Source: CAZJHD01 sp964545855 (GTDB lineage Bacteria > Planctomycetota > UBA1135 > JACQFD01). From it: a DNA stretch of 64,000 nucleotides. The position numbers and the translations under genes were made by a program. Where the stretch lies: positions 28,516 through 92,515 of the forward strand of contig CAZJHD010000014.1 in NCBI GenBank assembly GCA_964545855.1, in the 5' to 3' direction. Below the pieces are notes generated by a model. The model made no database searches. It was not told where the DNA came from and worked only from the letters and a program-made list of their open reading frames with translations. How positions within the stretch are numbered: position 1 is the first letter of the stretch; each line of letters opens with the position of its first letter. Shown here piece after piece: positions 56,716 to 64,000 of the stretch.

Positions 56716-57590
56716 GGTCCGTCCTCGTCGAGCCGCAGGTTGTCGAGGAGCCGCGTCGCGCCGAGGCGCAGCGCGGCGATCGCGAGCACCGGCGCGGGTC
56801 GGCCGATGCGGTCGGGAATCGGATCCGCCGGAGCGTCGAAGCTCGTCGGGTCGACGAGATCGGCGTACTCGAGCGTGCCGCCGGGGATCGCGCGGAGATC
56901 GGCCTCGAGAGCCTCGCGCAGCGCCGCCACGCTCCGCTCGCCGCCGGCGAAGCGGCGACGCGTTCCCGCGAGCGCTCCGTGGATCGCCGGCGCGGCGCTC
57001 CGATGCTCGGGAGCGAGGAACGCGTTGCGCGAGGAGAGGGCGAGGCCATCGGCGTCGCGGACCGTCGGGAGGACGACGACGGACACCGGGACGTTCAGGT
57101 CGGCCACCATCTGCCGGACGATCGCCGCCTGCTGGGCGTCCTTCCTCCCGAAGTAGGCGTGCGTCGGACCGACGAGGTTCAGGAGCTTCAGCACCACCGT
57201 GGCGACGCCGCGGAAGTGACCCGGGCGGGCCTGCGCCTCGAAGCGCTGCGACAGCGGTCCCTCGGGCACGACGAAGGTCTGGAATCCGCGCGGATACATC
57301 GCCGAGGGCGCGGTCGTGAAGAGGACGTCGCAGCCGAGCGCTTCGAGACGCGCGCGGTCGGCCTCGAGGTCCCGCGGGTAGCGGTCGAAGTCCTCCGACG
57401 GGCCGAACTGCAGCGGATTCACGAAGACCGACGCCACGACGACGTCGCACTCCTCGCGGGCCCGCCGCACGAGGCTCCCGTGGCCGTCGTGCAGCGCCCC
57501 CATGGTCGCAACGAGGCCGACGCGCGCTCCCCGCCGCCGGTGCTCGTCGCGGAGTCGCGCGATCGACTCGATCGCCGTGACGAGCCTCAT
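56712..57590 (-). CDS. panC: Pantothenate synthetase
   Basis: A 292-residue enzyme joining pantoate and beta-alanine with ATP. Signature TMGALHDGHGSLVRRA (HIGH-like), FVNPLQFGPSEDFDRYPRDL, and TVRDADGLALSSRN, in which LSSRN is the conserved loop. Start ATG overlaps the folK stop by 4 bp. Other pantothenate genes (panB, panE) are not in the window; the DUF2520 gene nearby is a candidate reductase. Confidence 0.96.
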   Translation of the reverse strand: MRLVTAIESIARLRDEHRRRGARVGLVATMGALHDGHGSLVRRAREECDVVVASVFVNPLQFGPSEDFDRYPRDLEADRARLEALGCDVLFTTAPSAMYPRGFQTFVVPEGPLSQRFEAQARPGHFRGVATVVLKLLNLVGPTHAYFGRKDAQQAAIVRQMVADLNVPVSVVVLPTVRDADGLALSSRNAFLAPEHRSAAPAIHGALAGTRRRFAGGERSVAALREALEADLRAIPGGTLEYADLVDPTSFDAPADPIPDRIGRPAPVLAIAALRLGATRLLDNLRLDEDGP

Positions 57591-58096
57591 GGGCCGGCCT
57601 CGAAGGGACGCACGCGAGCGGCGCGGTCCCCTTCCCGCTCCTCGAGGTCGCGCAGCAGGTCCAGCACGGTCCGCCCGAGACCCGGCACGATCGCGTCGGG
57701 CGCCACCTCCGCGAGCGGAGCGAGCACGAAGAGCCGCTCGGCGATCCTCGGATGGGGCAGGACGAGCAGCTCCGAGGTCCTCTGCGCGTCGCCATGGAGG
57801 AGCAGGTCGAGATCGAGCGTCCGCGGAGCGCCCGGCTCCGAGCGGACGCGCCCCTCGCCGTCCTCGACGCTCTGGAGGATCCGCAGCACGACCAACGGAT
57901 CGAGCCCCGTCTCGAGGACGACGACGGCGTTCAGGTATGCGCCCTGTCCCGCCGGCCCGCCCTCGGGCTCCGTCTCCCAGAGTCGCGAGAGCCCGACGAC
58001 GCGCAGCCCGTGCGCCGTGCATCCCGCGATCCCCGCGAAGAGGTGCGCGGCGCGATCGCCGAGGTTGCTCCCGAGAGCGACGTGGGCGCGCGCCAT
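57587..58096 (-). CDS. folK: 6-hydroxymethyl-7,8-dihydropterin pyrophosphokinase
   Basis: A 169-residue folate enzyme transferring pyrophosphate from ATP. ALGSNLGDR at the N-terminus, VVGLSRLWETEP, the RTLDLDLLLHG motif with the metal Asp pair, and LPHPRIAERLFVLAPL are all diagnostic. The ATG at 58096 is 1 nt after the pssA stop. It is followed by panC with an ATGA overlap. Confidence 0.96.
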   Translation of the reverse strand: MARAHVALGSNLGDRAAHLFAGIAGCTAHGLRVVGLSRLWETEPEGGPAGQGAYLNAVVVLETGLDPLVVLRILQSVEDGEGRVRSEPGAPRTLDLDLLLHGDAQRTSELLVLPHPRIAERLFVLAPLAEVAPDAIVPGLGRTVLDLLRDLEEREGDRAARVRPFEAGP

Positions 58097-58097
58097 C

Positions 58098-58907
58098 TCA
58101 GGACCGGGCCGAACGTCCGAACAGACGCTTCGCCAGCGAGGCGAGGGGACCGAAGAGCCCGAAGGCGAGGCTCCCGACGAAGAGGAAGACACGGGGCTCC
58201 ATGGCGGCGACGGCGATCGCGACGACCAGCTGCACGAGCCCCCGGAAGGAACGCGGCCGTCCGAGGATCGCCGTCGCGAAGTGCGGATAGGCGACGCGCG
58301 AGACCATCGCGGCGCCGAGACCGATCATCAGCACGGGCATGCCCGCGAGCAGCGACGCCTGCACTCCGTCGGCGGCGCCGCGGATCCACGACCACTGCCT
58401 CCACCGCTCGTCGAAGTAGAAGAGGACCACGGCGGCGACGACGATCGCGGCGCCGGGGCTGGGCAGACCCCGGAAGACCTTGTGGTCCTCGCGTCCGAGG
58501 GCGTTCTCCACGTTGAAACGCGCGAGCCGGAGGATGGCGCAGAGCGCGTAGCAGGAGCCGGCCGCGACGTAGTAGCGCGAGAGCATCGTGCTCGGCTCGG
58601 CGATCGTGCCCTCCATGAGCGTCTTGAAGAGGATCCCCGGCACGATGCCGAAGGTGACGGCGTCGCAGAGGGAATCGAGCTGTGCGCCGAGCTCCGAGGA
58701 CGTGCCGAGCCTCCGCGCCACCCAGCCGTCGAGCGAGTCGCAGACCATCGCCGCCAGGACGCAGAAGGCCGCGTACTCGAGCGTGTCCCCGAAGAAGGGG
58801 CTCGTCCCTCCGAGCCGCGCCGCGTCGGCGCACTTCGCGAGCGCGAGGAACCCGAAGAACCCGTTGCCGAGCGTCAGCAGCGTGGGGAACACCCAGATCT
58901 TCTTCAC
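58098..58907 (-). CDS. pssA: CDP-diacylglycerol-serine O-phosphatidyltransferase
   Basis: A 269-residue membrane enzyme making phosphatidylserine from CDP-DAG and serine. The CDP-alcohol phosphatidyltransferase motif D-G-x2-A-R-x8-G-x3-D-x3-D is present from DSLDGWVARR to AQLDSLCD. The start TLLTLGNGFFGFLALAKC is typical of PssA, and RLARFN follows. GTG start overlapping the methyltransferase stop (GTGA). It uses the product of CdsA. Confidence 0.94.
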   Translation of the reverse strand: MKKIWVFPTLLTLGNGFFGFLALAKCADAARLGGTSPFFGDTLEYAAFCVLAAMVCDSLDGWVARRLGTSSELGAQLDSLCDAVTFGIVPGILFKTLMEGTIAEPSTMLSRYYVAAGSCYALCAILRLARFNVENALGREDHKVFRGLPSPGAAIVVAAVVLFYFDERWRQWSWIRGAADGVQASLLAGMPVLMIGLGAAMVSRVAYPHFATAILGRPRSFRGLVQLVVAIAVAAMEPRVFLFVGSLAFGLFGPLASLAKRLFGRSARS

Positions 58908-60508
58908 GGCCGCTCCTCCGTCGCCGTCTTCCGGACCACGGCCATGTAGTGCACCGCGTAGGGGCGGAGCACGCTGCGCTCCAGGCGGTGCTCGAGCGCG
59001 AGCAGGGCCGGGAGCAGCGGACGCGGAATCGTGTCGGGCAAGAACGTGAAGTAGCGGAGCTCCTGCAGCGCGAAGCCAGGCGTCGACTCCCAGCGGAAGG
59101 GCTCGATCCAGTGCTCCGTGCCCTCGTCGATGGTCTTCAGGATCGGAAACACGTACCCCATGTAGAAACGGAAGAGCGGGTTGCGCGTGTTGGTCTCGTG
59201 CACGAGCAGGAGACCGCCGGGCTTCAGGACGCGCCGTGCCTCCGCGACGGCGGCGGCCTGCGCGACGGCGTCCGGCAGATGGTGCAGCACGCCGACGGTG
59301 TAGACGAAGTCGAAGGTCCCGTCGGCGAAGGGAAGACGCAGGGCGTCGGCCGCGGCGACGGGCGCGCCGCCCTCGCGCGCTCGGCGGAGCAGGCCGAGGG
59401 AGGGGTCGATGCCGAAGACCTGGAATCCCCGCTCGCGCATCGCGAGGCATTGGTGCCCGAGACCACAGCCCAGATCGAGCCCCCGCCCCGCCGTCGACGG
59501 AGGCTTCGGGAGCGGGCTCGCGAGCATCGTGACCTTCCGGTCGAGGAGCAGCTTCCAGACGTGCGGCGCATACTCGTGCTGGTAGTGCGCGGCGATCTCG
59601 TCGAAGTGGGCCGGCGCTCCCTCGGGCTCGGCGCTCCTCGAACGGCGCAGCTCCAGCACGAGGAAGACGAGTCCGATCGCGATCGCCGCGCCCGTCGTGG
59701 TCAGGCGGAAGAGCACGACGATCGGCAGCGCCGACCGCGTCTCCATGCCGAGGTCGACGAGGCGCTCCACGGCGGCGCTCCCCGTCGCGCCGAGGCCCGC
59801 CGGCATGAGCGTGACCCCCCCGAAGAGCGTCGCGTGGGAGAAGATCCGGGAGCCCTGCGCGAAGCCGACGGTCTCGCCCATGGCGTCCGCCGCGAGCGCG
59901 ACCGAGAGGGCCGCCACGGACCAGATCGCGAGCGAGAGGAGGAAGGCCGGCCCCAGCGCGCCTGGCGCCCGGAGCGCGCGGAGCATGGCGATCGGGAAGG
60001 CGGAGCGGCGCGCCTGGCTCACGGCGACGCCGACGACGGCGGCAACCACCAGGAGGATCGCGGCGAAGACGGCGGCCTCGCGGGGCGTCCGGGAAGTCAC
60101 CACGGCGATGGCCCCGAGCGCGGCCACGTCGAGCAGCCGTTCCAGGACGAGCACGGCGAGCGTGACCTTCACCGGCGCGCCGAAGCGGCGGCGCGCGAAG
60201 GCACATCGGATCACCTCGCCCACGTAGGCGGGGGTGGCGCTCCCCGCGAGGGACGCGAGGTAGATGGAGAGGCTCGGTCGCGCGGGGATCCGGACATCCG
60301 CGCGCCGCAGGAGGAACTGCCACCGGACGAAGCGGAGCGCGAGGTGGACCGCCGTGATCCCCACGAGTGGCGCCAGGAAGAGCGGGTCGATCCTCCGGAG
60401 CGCGGAGAGCGACCGCGGCCCCCCGGCGAAGTAGATCCAGGCCACCGAGATCCCCACGCCGAGCAGGACCAGGCCGACGGAGATGCGGGAGAGGCGGCGG
60501 GCTGCCAT
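58904..60508 (-). CDS. Fusion of lysylphosphatidylglycerol-synthase-type membrane domain and SAM methyltransferase
   Basis: A 534-residue protein. Residues 5-300 form about eight TM helices of the LPG synthase/flippase-like family (RFVRWQFLLRRADVRIPARP; AYVGEVIRCAFARRRFGAPV; MPAGLGATGSAAVERLVDLG). From about 300 a class I methyltransferase follows: FDEIAAHYQHEY, SAM motif I GLDLGCGLGHQ (about 340), FDFVYTVGVLHHLPD, and EARRVLKPGGLLLVHE. The membrane part has no aminoacyltransferase domain. GTGA coupling to pssA suggests a lipid-related substrate, carried and methylated on the membrane. The ATG at 60508 begins the hydrophobic region. Confidence 0.88.
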   Translation of the reverse strand: MAARRLSRISVGLVLLGVGISVAWIYFAGGPRSLSALRRIDPLFLAPLVGITAVHLALRFVRWQFLLRRADVRIPARPSLSIYLASLAGSATPAYVGEVIRCAFARRRFGAPVKVTLAVLVLERLLDVAALGAIAVVTSRTPREAAVFAAILLVVAAVVGVAVSQARRSAFPIAMLRALRAPGALGPAFLLSLAIWSVAALSVALAADAMGETVGFAQGSRIFSHATLFGGVTLMPAGLGATGSAAVERLVDLGMETRSALPIVVLFRLTTTGAAIAIGLVFLVLELRRSRSAEPEGAPAHFDEIAAHYQHEYAPHVWKLLLDRKVTMLASPLPKPPSTAGRGLDLGCGLGHQCLAMRERGFQVFGIDPSLGLLRRAREGGAPVAAADALRLPFADGTFDFVYTVGVLHHLPDAVAQAAAVAEARRVLKPGGLLLVHETNTRNPLFRFYMGYVFPILKTIDEGTEHWIEPFRWESTPGFALQELRYFTFLPDTIPRPLLPALLALEHRLERSVLRPYAVHYMAVVRKTATEERP

Positions 60509-60836
60509 CGGGAGCCGTCCCGGCGCGCGCCGCGTGCAGCGCGCGTTCCGGACCAAGGCCCGCGGGGAGTCTGCAGGCCGTCGTCGTCCTTCACAACCAC
60601 GGCGACGGCCGCGACGGCACGGGCGCGGACGATCCGCGCCGGCGTTCGGCGAGCGCCCGCGCTCGTTTCTGCTCGCTGCCGCTTGACATGGAAGACCCCG
60701 CAGCCATAGAGAACCGCCCCTCGGCGACCCTTGGACGACGCTGCGGCGCTTCGAGCCCGCGCCGACTCTCCGGGATCCACCGGCGGCACGGTCGCCCCAC
60801 ACTCACGTCCCCACCGCACCTCGTCGCGCTCGGTCC
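60509..60836. other. 328-bp divergent intergenic region
   Basis: Between the fusion gene and the hyperacidic-protein gene. It carries a good sigma70-type promoter facing right, listed separately. Otherwise GC-rich without recognised genes or repeats. Confidence 0.5.
60683..60711 (+). promoter_or_regulatory. Sigma70-type promoter
   Basis: A perfect -35 TTGACA (60683-60688) followed after 16-17 nt by CATAGA/ATAGAG as -10. It would start transcription near 60718, leaving a leader of about 120 nt before the ATG at 60837. This is the best match to the consensus I noticed in this GC-rich window. Confidence 0.6.
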
Positions 60837-61439
60837 ATGCCGACCCCCACGCACTCCGATCTCGTCGCGTCGATGCCGTCGCGACGCCGCGCTTCGTCCC
60901 CGTCTCCTCGCGGCATCGCGGCGCGCGCCGGCGACGGACTCTCCGACGTCGTCGGCGTCGGCGTCGGCGTGCCCGACTTCGCCGACCCGGCATCGCTCGA
61001 AGTCGTGAACGCGGCCAAGCGCGGCGGCGGCTCGTCCCGAGGCTCGTCGCGCCCGGGCTCCGGCAAGTCCAGCGGTCGGGCCGGCTCCCGATCGGGAGGC
61101 GCGGGCTCCACGTCGGGCAAGGACGGAGGCTCGGGCGGCGGCGGGAAGAAGGGAGGCGCCACGAGCCCGAAGGACGACGACAAGGGTGCCGACGAGGACG
61201 ACGAGGAAGAGGAGGAGGAGGAAGAGGACGAAGACCTCGGCGACGAGGAGGAAGAGTTCGCGGAGGCTCCCGGCGACGAGGAGGAGGTCGACGATCTCGG
61301 AGACGAGGACGACCCCGACGAGGAAGAAGAGGAGGAGGAGGACGACGACGAGGACGATCCCTTCGCCGACGAAGAGGAAGAGGAGGAAGACGACGACGAT
61401 GACGACGACGACTTCGACTTCGGCGACGACGACGACTGA
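60837..61439 (+). CDS. Hyperacidic low-complexity protein
   Basis: A 200-residue protein of unknown function. The first 50 residues are mixed (GLSDVVGVGVGVPDFADPAS), then a Ser/Gly/Lys-rich basic section (55-110). The last 85 residues are almost only Asp and Glu, ending DFDFGDDDD. Such tails occur in proteins that contact basic partners such as nucleic-acid-binding proteins, or that bind metal ions. No domain recognised. A consensus promoter lies upstream, and a repeat with a hairpin lies directly after the stop, which supports a real gene. Composition alone could mislead gene finding. Confidence 0.65.
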   Translation: MPTPTHSDLVASMPSRRRASSPSPRGIAARAGDGLSDVVGVGVGVPDFADPASLEVVNAAKRGGGSSRGSSRPGSGKSSGRAGSRSGGAGSTSGKDGGSGGGGKKGGATSPKDDDKGADEDDEEEEEEEEDEDLGDEEEEFAEAPGDEEEVDDLGDEDDPDEEEEEEEDDDEDDPFADEEEEEEDDDDDDDDFDFGDDDD

Positions 61440-61773
61440 GCTGCTGCTCGCGCGCCTGCGCCCGACGCGCGACGCTTCTCGGAACGGGCACCGTTGGGTT
61501 GCGGGCGCAGCCCGCGATGCGAGGTCGTGAGGGATTCGGCGCCGGGCCCCCGGCTCGGCGCCTGCTCCTCGGGTCGGCGCCCCCGATCCGGGTCGTTTCC
61601 GCTGCTGCCGAAAAGGCGCCCGTGGCCGCTCGGCGCGCCGCGAGGCGCTGCCAGCCTGGCAGGGGCCGGCGCCAGGCCGATCGGCTCGATGTCCTGGTCC
61701 GGCAGATCCTTGCGATCGCGGATCCCTGGGGGGTCCGGCGGCACGGCCTTTGTCACCGGGCTCGCCCCGCTGC
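61440..61773. other. 334-bp intergenic region with dispersed repeat b
   Basis: Contains repeat copy b (61451-61519) with its terminal hairpin. No promoter for the response-regulator gene was recognised. No gene seen. Confidence 0.5.
61451..61519 (+). repeat. Dispersed intergenic repeat, copy b
   Basis: Close match to 1891-1960: CGCGCCTGCGCCCG, GGAACGGGCACCGT and the end hairpin GCGGGC-GCA-GCCCGC (61501-61515). It sits directly after a stop codon, as does copy a, so it may serve as terminator. Confidence 0.65.
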
Positions 61774-62193
61774 ATGGTCGATCCCTACCGCCTCCTCATC
61801 GCCGACGACGACGATGCGCTCCGAGAGAGCCTTCGCGGCTCCCTGGAGATCCAGGGGTACACCGTCATGGCCGCCGGGAGCGGACGGGAGGCCATCGCGG
61901 TGGCGCGGACGCAGCGGATCGACCTCGCGATCCTCGACTTCCGCATCGGCGACATGACGGGTCTCGAGGTCTTCCGACAGCTCCGGACCCTCGATCCCCT
62001 CACGGCGAGCATCCTCGTCTCGGCGGAGCTCGAGAGCTCGCTGCGTTCGCAGGCCCAGGTGCTCGGCATCGGCGCCTGCATCGCGAAGCCGATCGCGCTC
62101 GAGACGTTGCGCGTGGCTGTCGCGACCGTCCTGCGGACGTCGACGCCGAGCCGCCCTCCCCGGGCGCCCGGTCCCGGCGATCCGCTCTCGTGA
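61774..62193 (+). CDS. Single-domain response regulator
   Basis: A 139-residue CheY-like receiver without an output domain. Acidic pocket Asp11-Asp12 (LIADDDDALR), phospho-acceptor Asp55 (LAILDFRIGDMTG), and Lys105 (AKPIALETLR) are present; the Thr/Ser site is Ser83. The last 20 residues are a Pro/Arg tail. No histidine kinase is adjacent. It lies 166 bp upstream of groES on the same strand. The ATG at 61774 is preferred over in-frame codons from 61750 because the receiver begins directly after. Confidence 0.9.
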   Translation: MVDPYRLLIADDDDALRESLRGSLEIQGYTVMAAGSGREAIAVARTQRIDLAILDFRIGDMTGLEVFRQLRTLDPLTASILVSAELESSLRSQAQVLGIGACIAKPIALETLRVAVATVLRTSTPSRPPRAPGPGDPLS

Positions 62194-62359
62194 CCGGAGC
62201 GCGACGTCGCTCGTCCATCACGCTTCGTGCATCACGCGTCCTGAACGTATCGAACTCGTCATCCCGCGCCTTCGGTCCCGTCCGGGATCGGGTCGCGCGA
62301 CCCCCCAGACGATCCCTTCATCCAACGTCCCCCAAACGAAACGAAAGGAGCCTTCCTCC

Positions 62360-62671
62360 ATGGCCACCAAGACGAAGACCAATCTCCAGATCAAGCCGCT
62401 CGGCGACCGGATCCTCGTGAAGCGCGTCGAGCCCGAAGCCAAGACGAAGGGCGGCATCGTGCTGCCCGACACCGCGAAGGAGAAGCCGCGCGAGGGCGTG
62501 GTCCTCGCGCTCGGCGAAGGACGCCTCCTCGACGACGGCAAGCGCGCTCCCTTCACGGTGAAGGTGAACGACCGCGTCCTCTTCTCCTCCTACGCCGGCA
62601 CCGAGGTGAAGTGGGACGGAGAGGAATTCCTGATCCTCGGCGAGGACGACATCCTCGGCGTGTTCGCCTGA
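62360..62671 (+). CDS. groES: Co-chaperonin GroES
   Basis: A 103-residue subunit of the heptameric lid of GroEL. IKPLGDRILVKRVEPEAKTK, then the mobile loop GGIVLPDTAKEKPREG with its hydrophobic GIVLP edge, VKVNDRVLFSSYAGTEVKWD and EDDILGVFA are canonical. A clear site AAAGGAG lies upstream of the ATG. No CIRCE inverted repeat was found in the leader. Confidence 0.97.
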   Translation: MATKTKTNLQIKPLGDRILVKRVEPEAKTKGGIVLPDTAKEKPREGVVLALGEGRLLDDGKRAPFTVKVNDRVLFSSYAGTEVKWDGEEFLILGEDDILGVFA

Positions 62672-62747
62672 TCGACCGCCGGTCCCGCCTCCAGACGATT
62701 CCCACTCAGCAACGACGAAACCCGAAGGAAACGAAAGAAGACATCCC

Positions 62748-64000
62748 ATGGCTGCAAAGAACATTGCCTACGACCAGGAAGCGCGAGAGCACATCCGGTC
62801 CGGCGTCCGCAAGCTCGCGAAGGCGGTGAAGGTCACCCTCGGCCCCCGGGGCCGGAACGTGATCATCCAGAAGTCCTTCGGCTCCCCCACGGTCACGAAG
62901 GACGGCGTCACGGTCGCGAAGGAGATCGAGCTCGACGACCGCTACGAGAATCTCGGCGCGCAGCTCGTGAAGGAGGTCGCGTCGAAGACGTCCGACCAGG
63001 CCGGCGACGGCACCACTACGGCGACGGTCCTCGCGGAGGCGATCTTCGAGGAAGGCCTGAAGAACGTCACCGCCGGCGCGAGCCCCGTGGGCCTGAAGCG
63101 CGGCATCGAGAAGGGCGTGGACGCCGTCGTGGCGAAGCTGAAGTCGATGTCCAAGCCCGTGAAGGGCCACAAGGAGATCGCCCAGGTCGGCACGATCGCG
63201 TCGAACAACGACGCGGAGATCGGCGAGATGCTCTCGCAGGCGATGGACAAGGTCGGCAAGGACGGCGTCATCACCGTCGACGAGGGCAAGTCCCTCAGCA
63301 CCGAGGTGACCGTCGTCGAGGGCATGCAGTTCGACAAGGGCTACCTCTCGCCGCACTTCATCACCGACGTCGAGAAGATGCAGTGCGTGCTCGAGAACCC
63401 GTACATCCTCGTCCATGAGAAAAAGATCTCCTCGGTGAAGGACCTCATCCCGGTCCTCGAGAAGGTGGCCCAGGCGGGCCGGCCCCTCGTGATCATCGCG
63501 GAGGAGGTCGAGGGCGAAGCGCTCGCTACGCTCGTCGTGAACAAGCTCCGCGGCATCTTCCCGAGCGTCGCCGTGAAGGCTCCCGGCTTCGGCGATCGCC
63601 GCAAGGCGATGCTCGAGGACATCGCGTCCCTCACGGGCGGACGCGCGGTCTTCGAGGAGATGGGCGTGACGCTCGAGAGCATGAAGCTCGAGGATCTTGG
63701 CCGCGCCAAGAAGGTCGTCATCGACAAGGAGAACACGACCATCATCGAGGGCGCCGGCAAGCGCGAGTCGATCCAGGGACGCATCGGCGCCATCAAGGCC
63801 GAGCTCGACCGCACCACCTCCGACTACGACCGCGAGAAGCTCCAGGAGCGTCTCGCCAAGCTGTCGGGCGGCGTGGCGCAAGTGAAGGTCGGCGCGGCCA
63901 CCGAGGCCGAGATGAAGGAGAAGAAGGCTCGCGTGGAGGATGCTCTCCACGCGACGCGCGCGGCGGTCGAGGAGGGAATCCTCCCCGGCGGCGGCGTGGC
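62748..64000 (+). CDS. groEL: Chaperonin GroEL (3' end outside window)
   Basis: The first 417 residues of the 60-kDa chaperonin. TLGPRGRNVIIQKSFGSPTV, the ATP site DGTTTATVLAEAI, the apical VEGMQFDKGYLSPHF, and VKAPGFGDRRKAMLEDIA are standard; the fragment ends in ILPGGGVA. The spacing to groES is 76 bp, so a groESL operon. No frameshift or unusual residue seen. Confidence 0.98.
   Translation, partial: MAAKNIAYDQEAREHIRSGVRKLAKAVKVTLGPRGRNVIIQKSFGSPTVTKDGVTVAKEIELDDRYENLGAQLVKEVASKTSDQAGDGTTTATVLAEAIFEEGLKNVTAGASPVGLKRGIEKGVDAVVAKLKSMSKPVKGHKEIAQVGTIASNNDAEIGEMLSQAMDKVGKDGVITVDEGKSLSTEVTVVEGMQFDKGYLSPHFITDVEKMQCVLENPYILVHEKKISSVKDLIPVLEKVAQAGRPLVIIAEEVEGEALATLVVNKLRGIFPSVAVKAPGFGDRRKAMLEDIASLTGGRAVFEEMGVTLESMKLEDLGRAKKVVIDKENTTIIEGAGKRESIQGRIGAIKAELDRTTSDYDREKLQERLAKLSGGVAQVKVGAATEAEMKEKKARVEDALHATRAAVEEGILPGGGV

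Noticed and set aside
55804..57795. A long frame extending ispE upstream
   Set aside because: The GTG at 56715 overlaps the panC stop and directly precedes the conserved IspE N-terminus; the upstream part is antisense-like composition over panC.
62194..62359. CIRCE operator before groES
   Set aside because: No TTAGCACTC-N9-GAGTGCTAA or close relative is present in this stretch.

Overview
The window is about 70% GC and densely packed, with most genes on the minus strand in tightly overlapping operons. It looks like a chromosomal segment of a member of the Planctomycetota or a close relative. This is inferred from the gene content, because there is no rRNA gene. Supporting signs are a Ser/Thr kinase with a C-terminal TPR region, an ECF sigma factor fused to a membrane anchor and extracytoplasmic domains, an AroD-AroE fusion, a SpoVG with a zinc-ribbon insertion, many secreted proteins and lipoproteins, and a secretin/GspK pair. 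No phage, integrase, transposase gene or CRISPR array is visible.

Layout. 1-2.1 kb: 3' part of a Ser/Thr kinase. 2.1-7.0 kb (minus): DUF3352-like secreted protein, GAF/sigma-54 activator, TIGR02757 protein and a NifU-like scaffold. 7.4-17.3 kb (minus): a biosynthetic run of Cys/Met PLP enzyme, lipoprotein, purA, uppS, cdsA, phoH, ybeY, lysA and a lipoprotein FAD oxidase, most of it joined by 1-4 bp overlaps. 17.3-26.1 kb (minus): GspK-like pseudopilin, secretin and OmpH-like protein, preceded by a 1567-residue membrane receptor that ends in a sigma-54-type AAA+ domain and an unusual winged helix. 26.2-29.5 kb: cold-shock protein, pnp and rpsO. 29.7-37.7 kb: lipoproteins, including a large Ig-like one and two paralogous TPR proteins. 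38-42 kb: an exonuclease-like protein, a DUF1648 protein, a PGM1-like ATP-grasp ligase and a TIGR01777 epimerase. 42.4-44.6 kb: the ECF sigma fusion. 44.7 kb: tRNA-Met. 45-51 kb: secreted esterase, folE, NHL protein, GT-C-like membrane protein and a metallophosphoesterase. 51.3-60.5 kb (minus): histidine-kinase-like protein, aroK, aroDE, DUF2520 protein, SpoVG, ispE, panC, folK, pssA and a flippase-methyltransferase fusion. 60.8-64 kb (plus): hyperacidic protein, single-domain response regulator, groES and partial groEL.

Functionally, the core blocks serve cell-envelope precursors (uppS, cdsA, pssA, lysA, ispE), cofactors (folE, folK, panC), the shikimate pathway, and RNA and ribosome maturation (ybeY, phoH, pnp, rpsO). 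Between them lie signalling and secretion modules. The intergenic spaces carry at least two families of small dispersed repeats. One is a roughly 165-bp element whose terminal inverted repeats differ between copies by a compensatory base-pair change. Two lipoprotein genes also carry 24-bp tandem repeats inside their signal-peptide codons.
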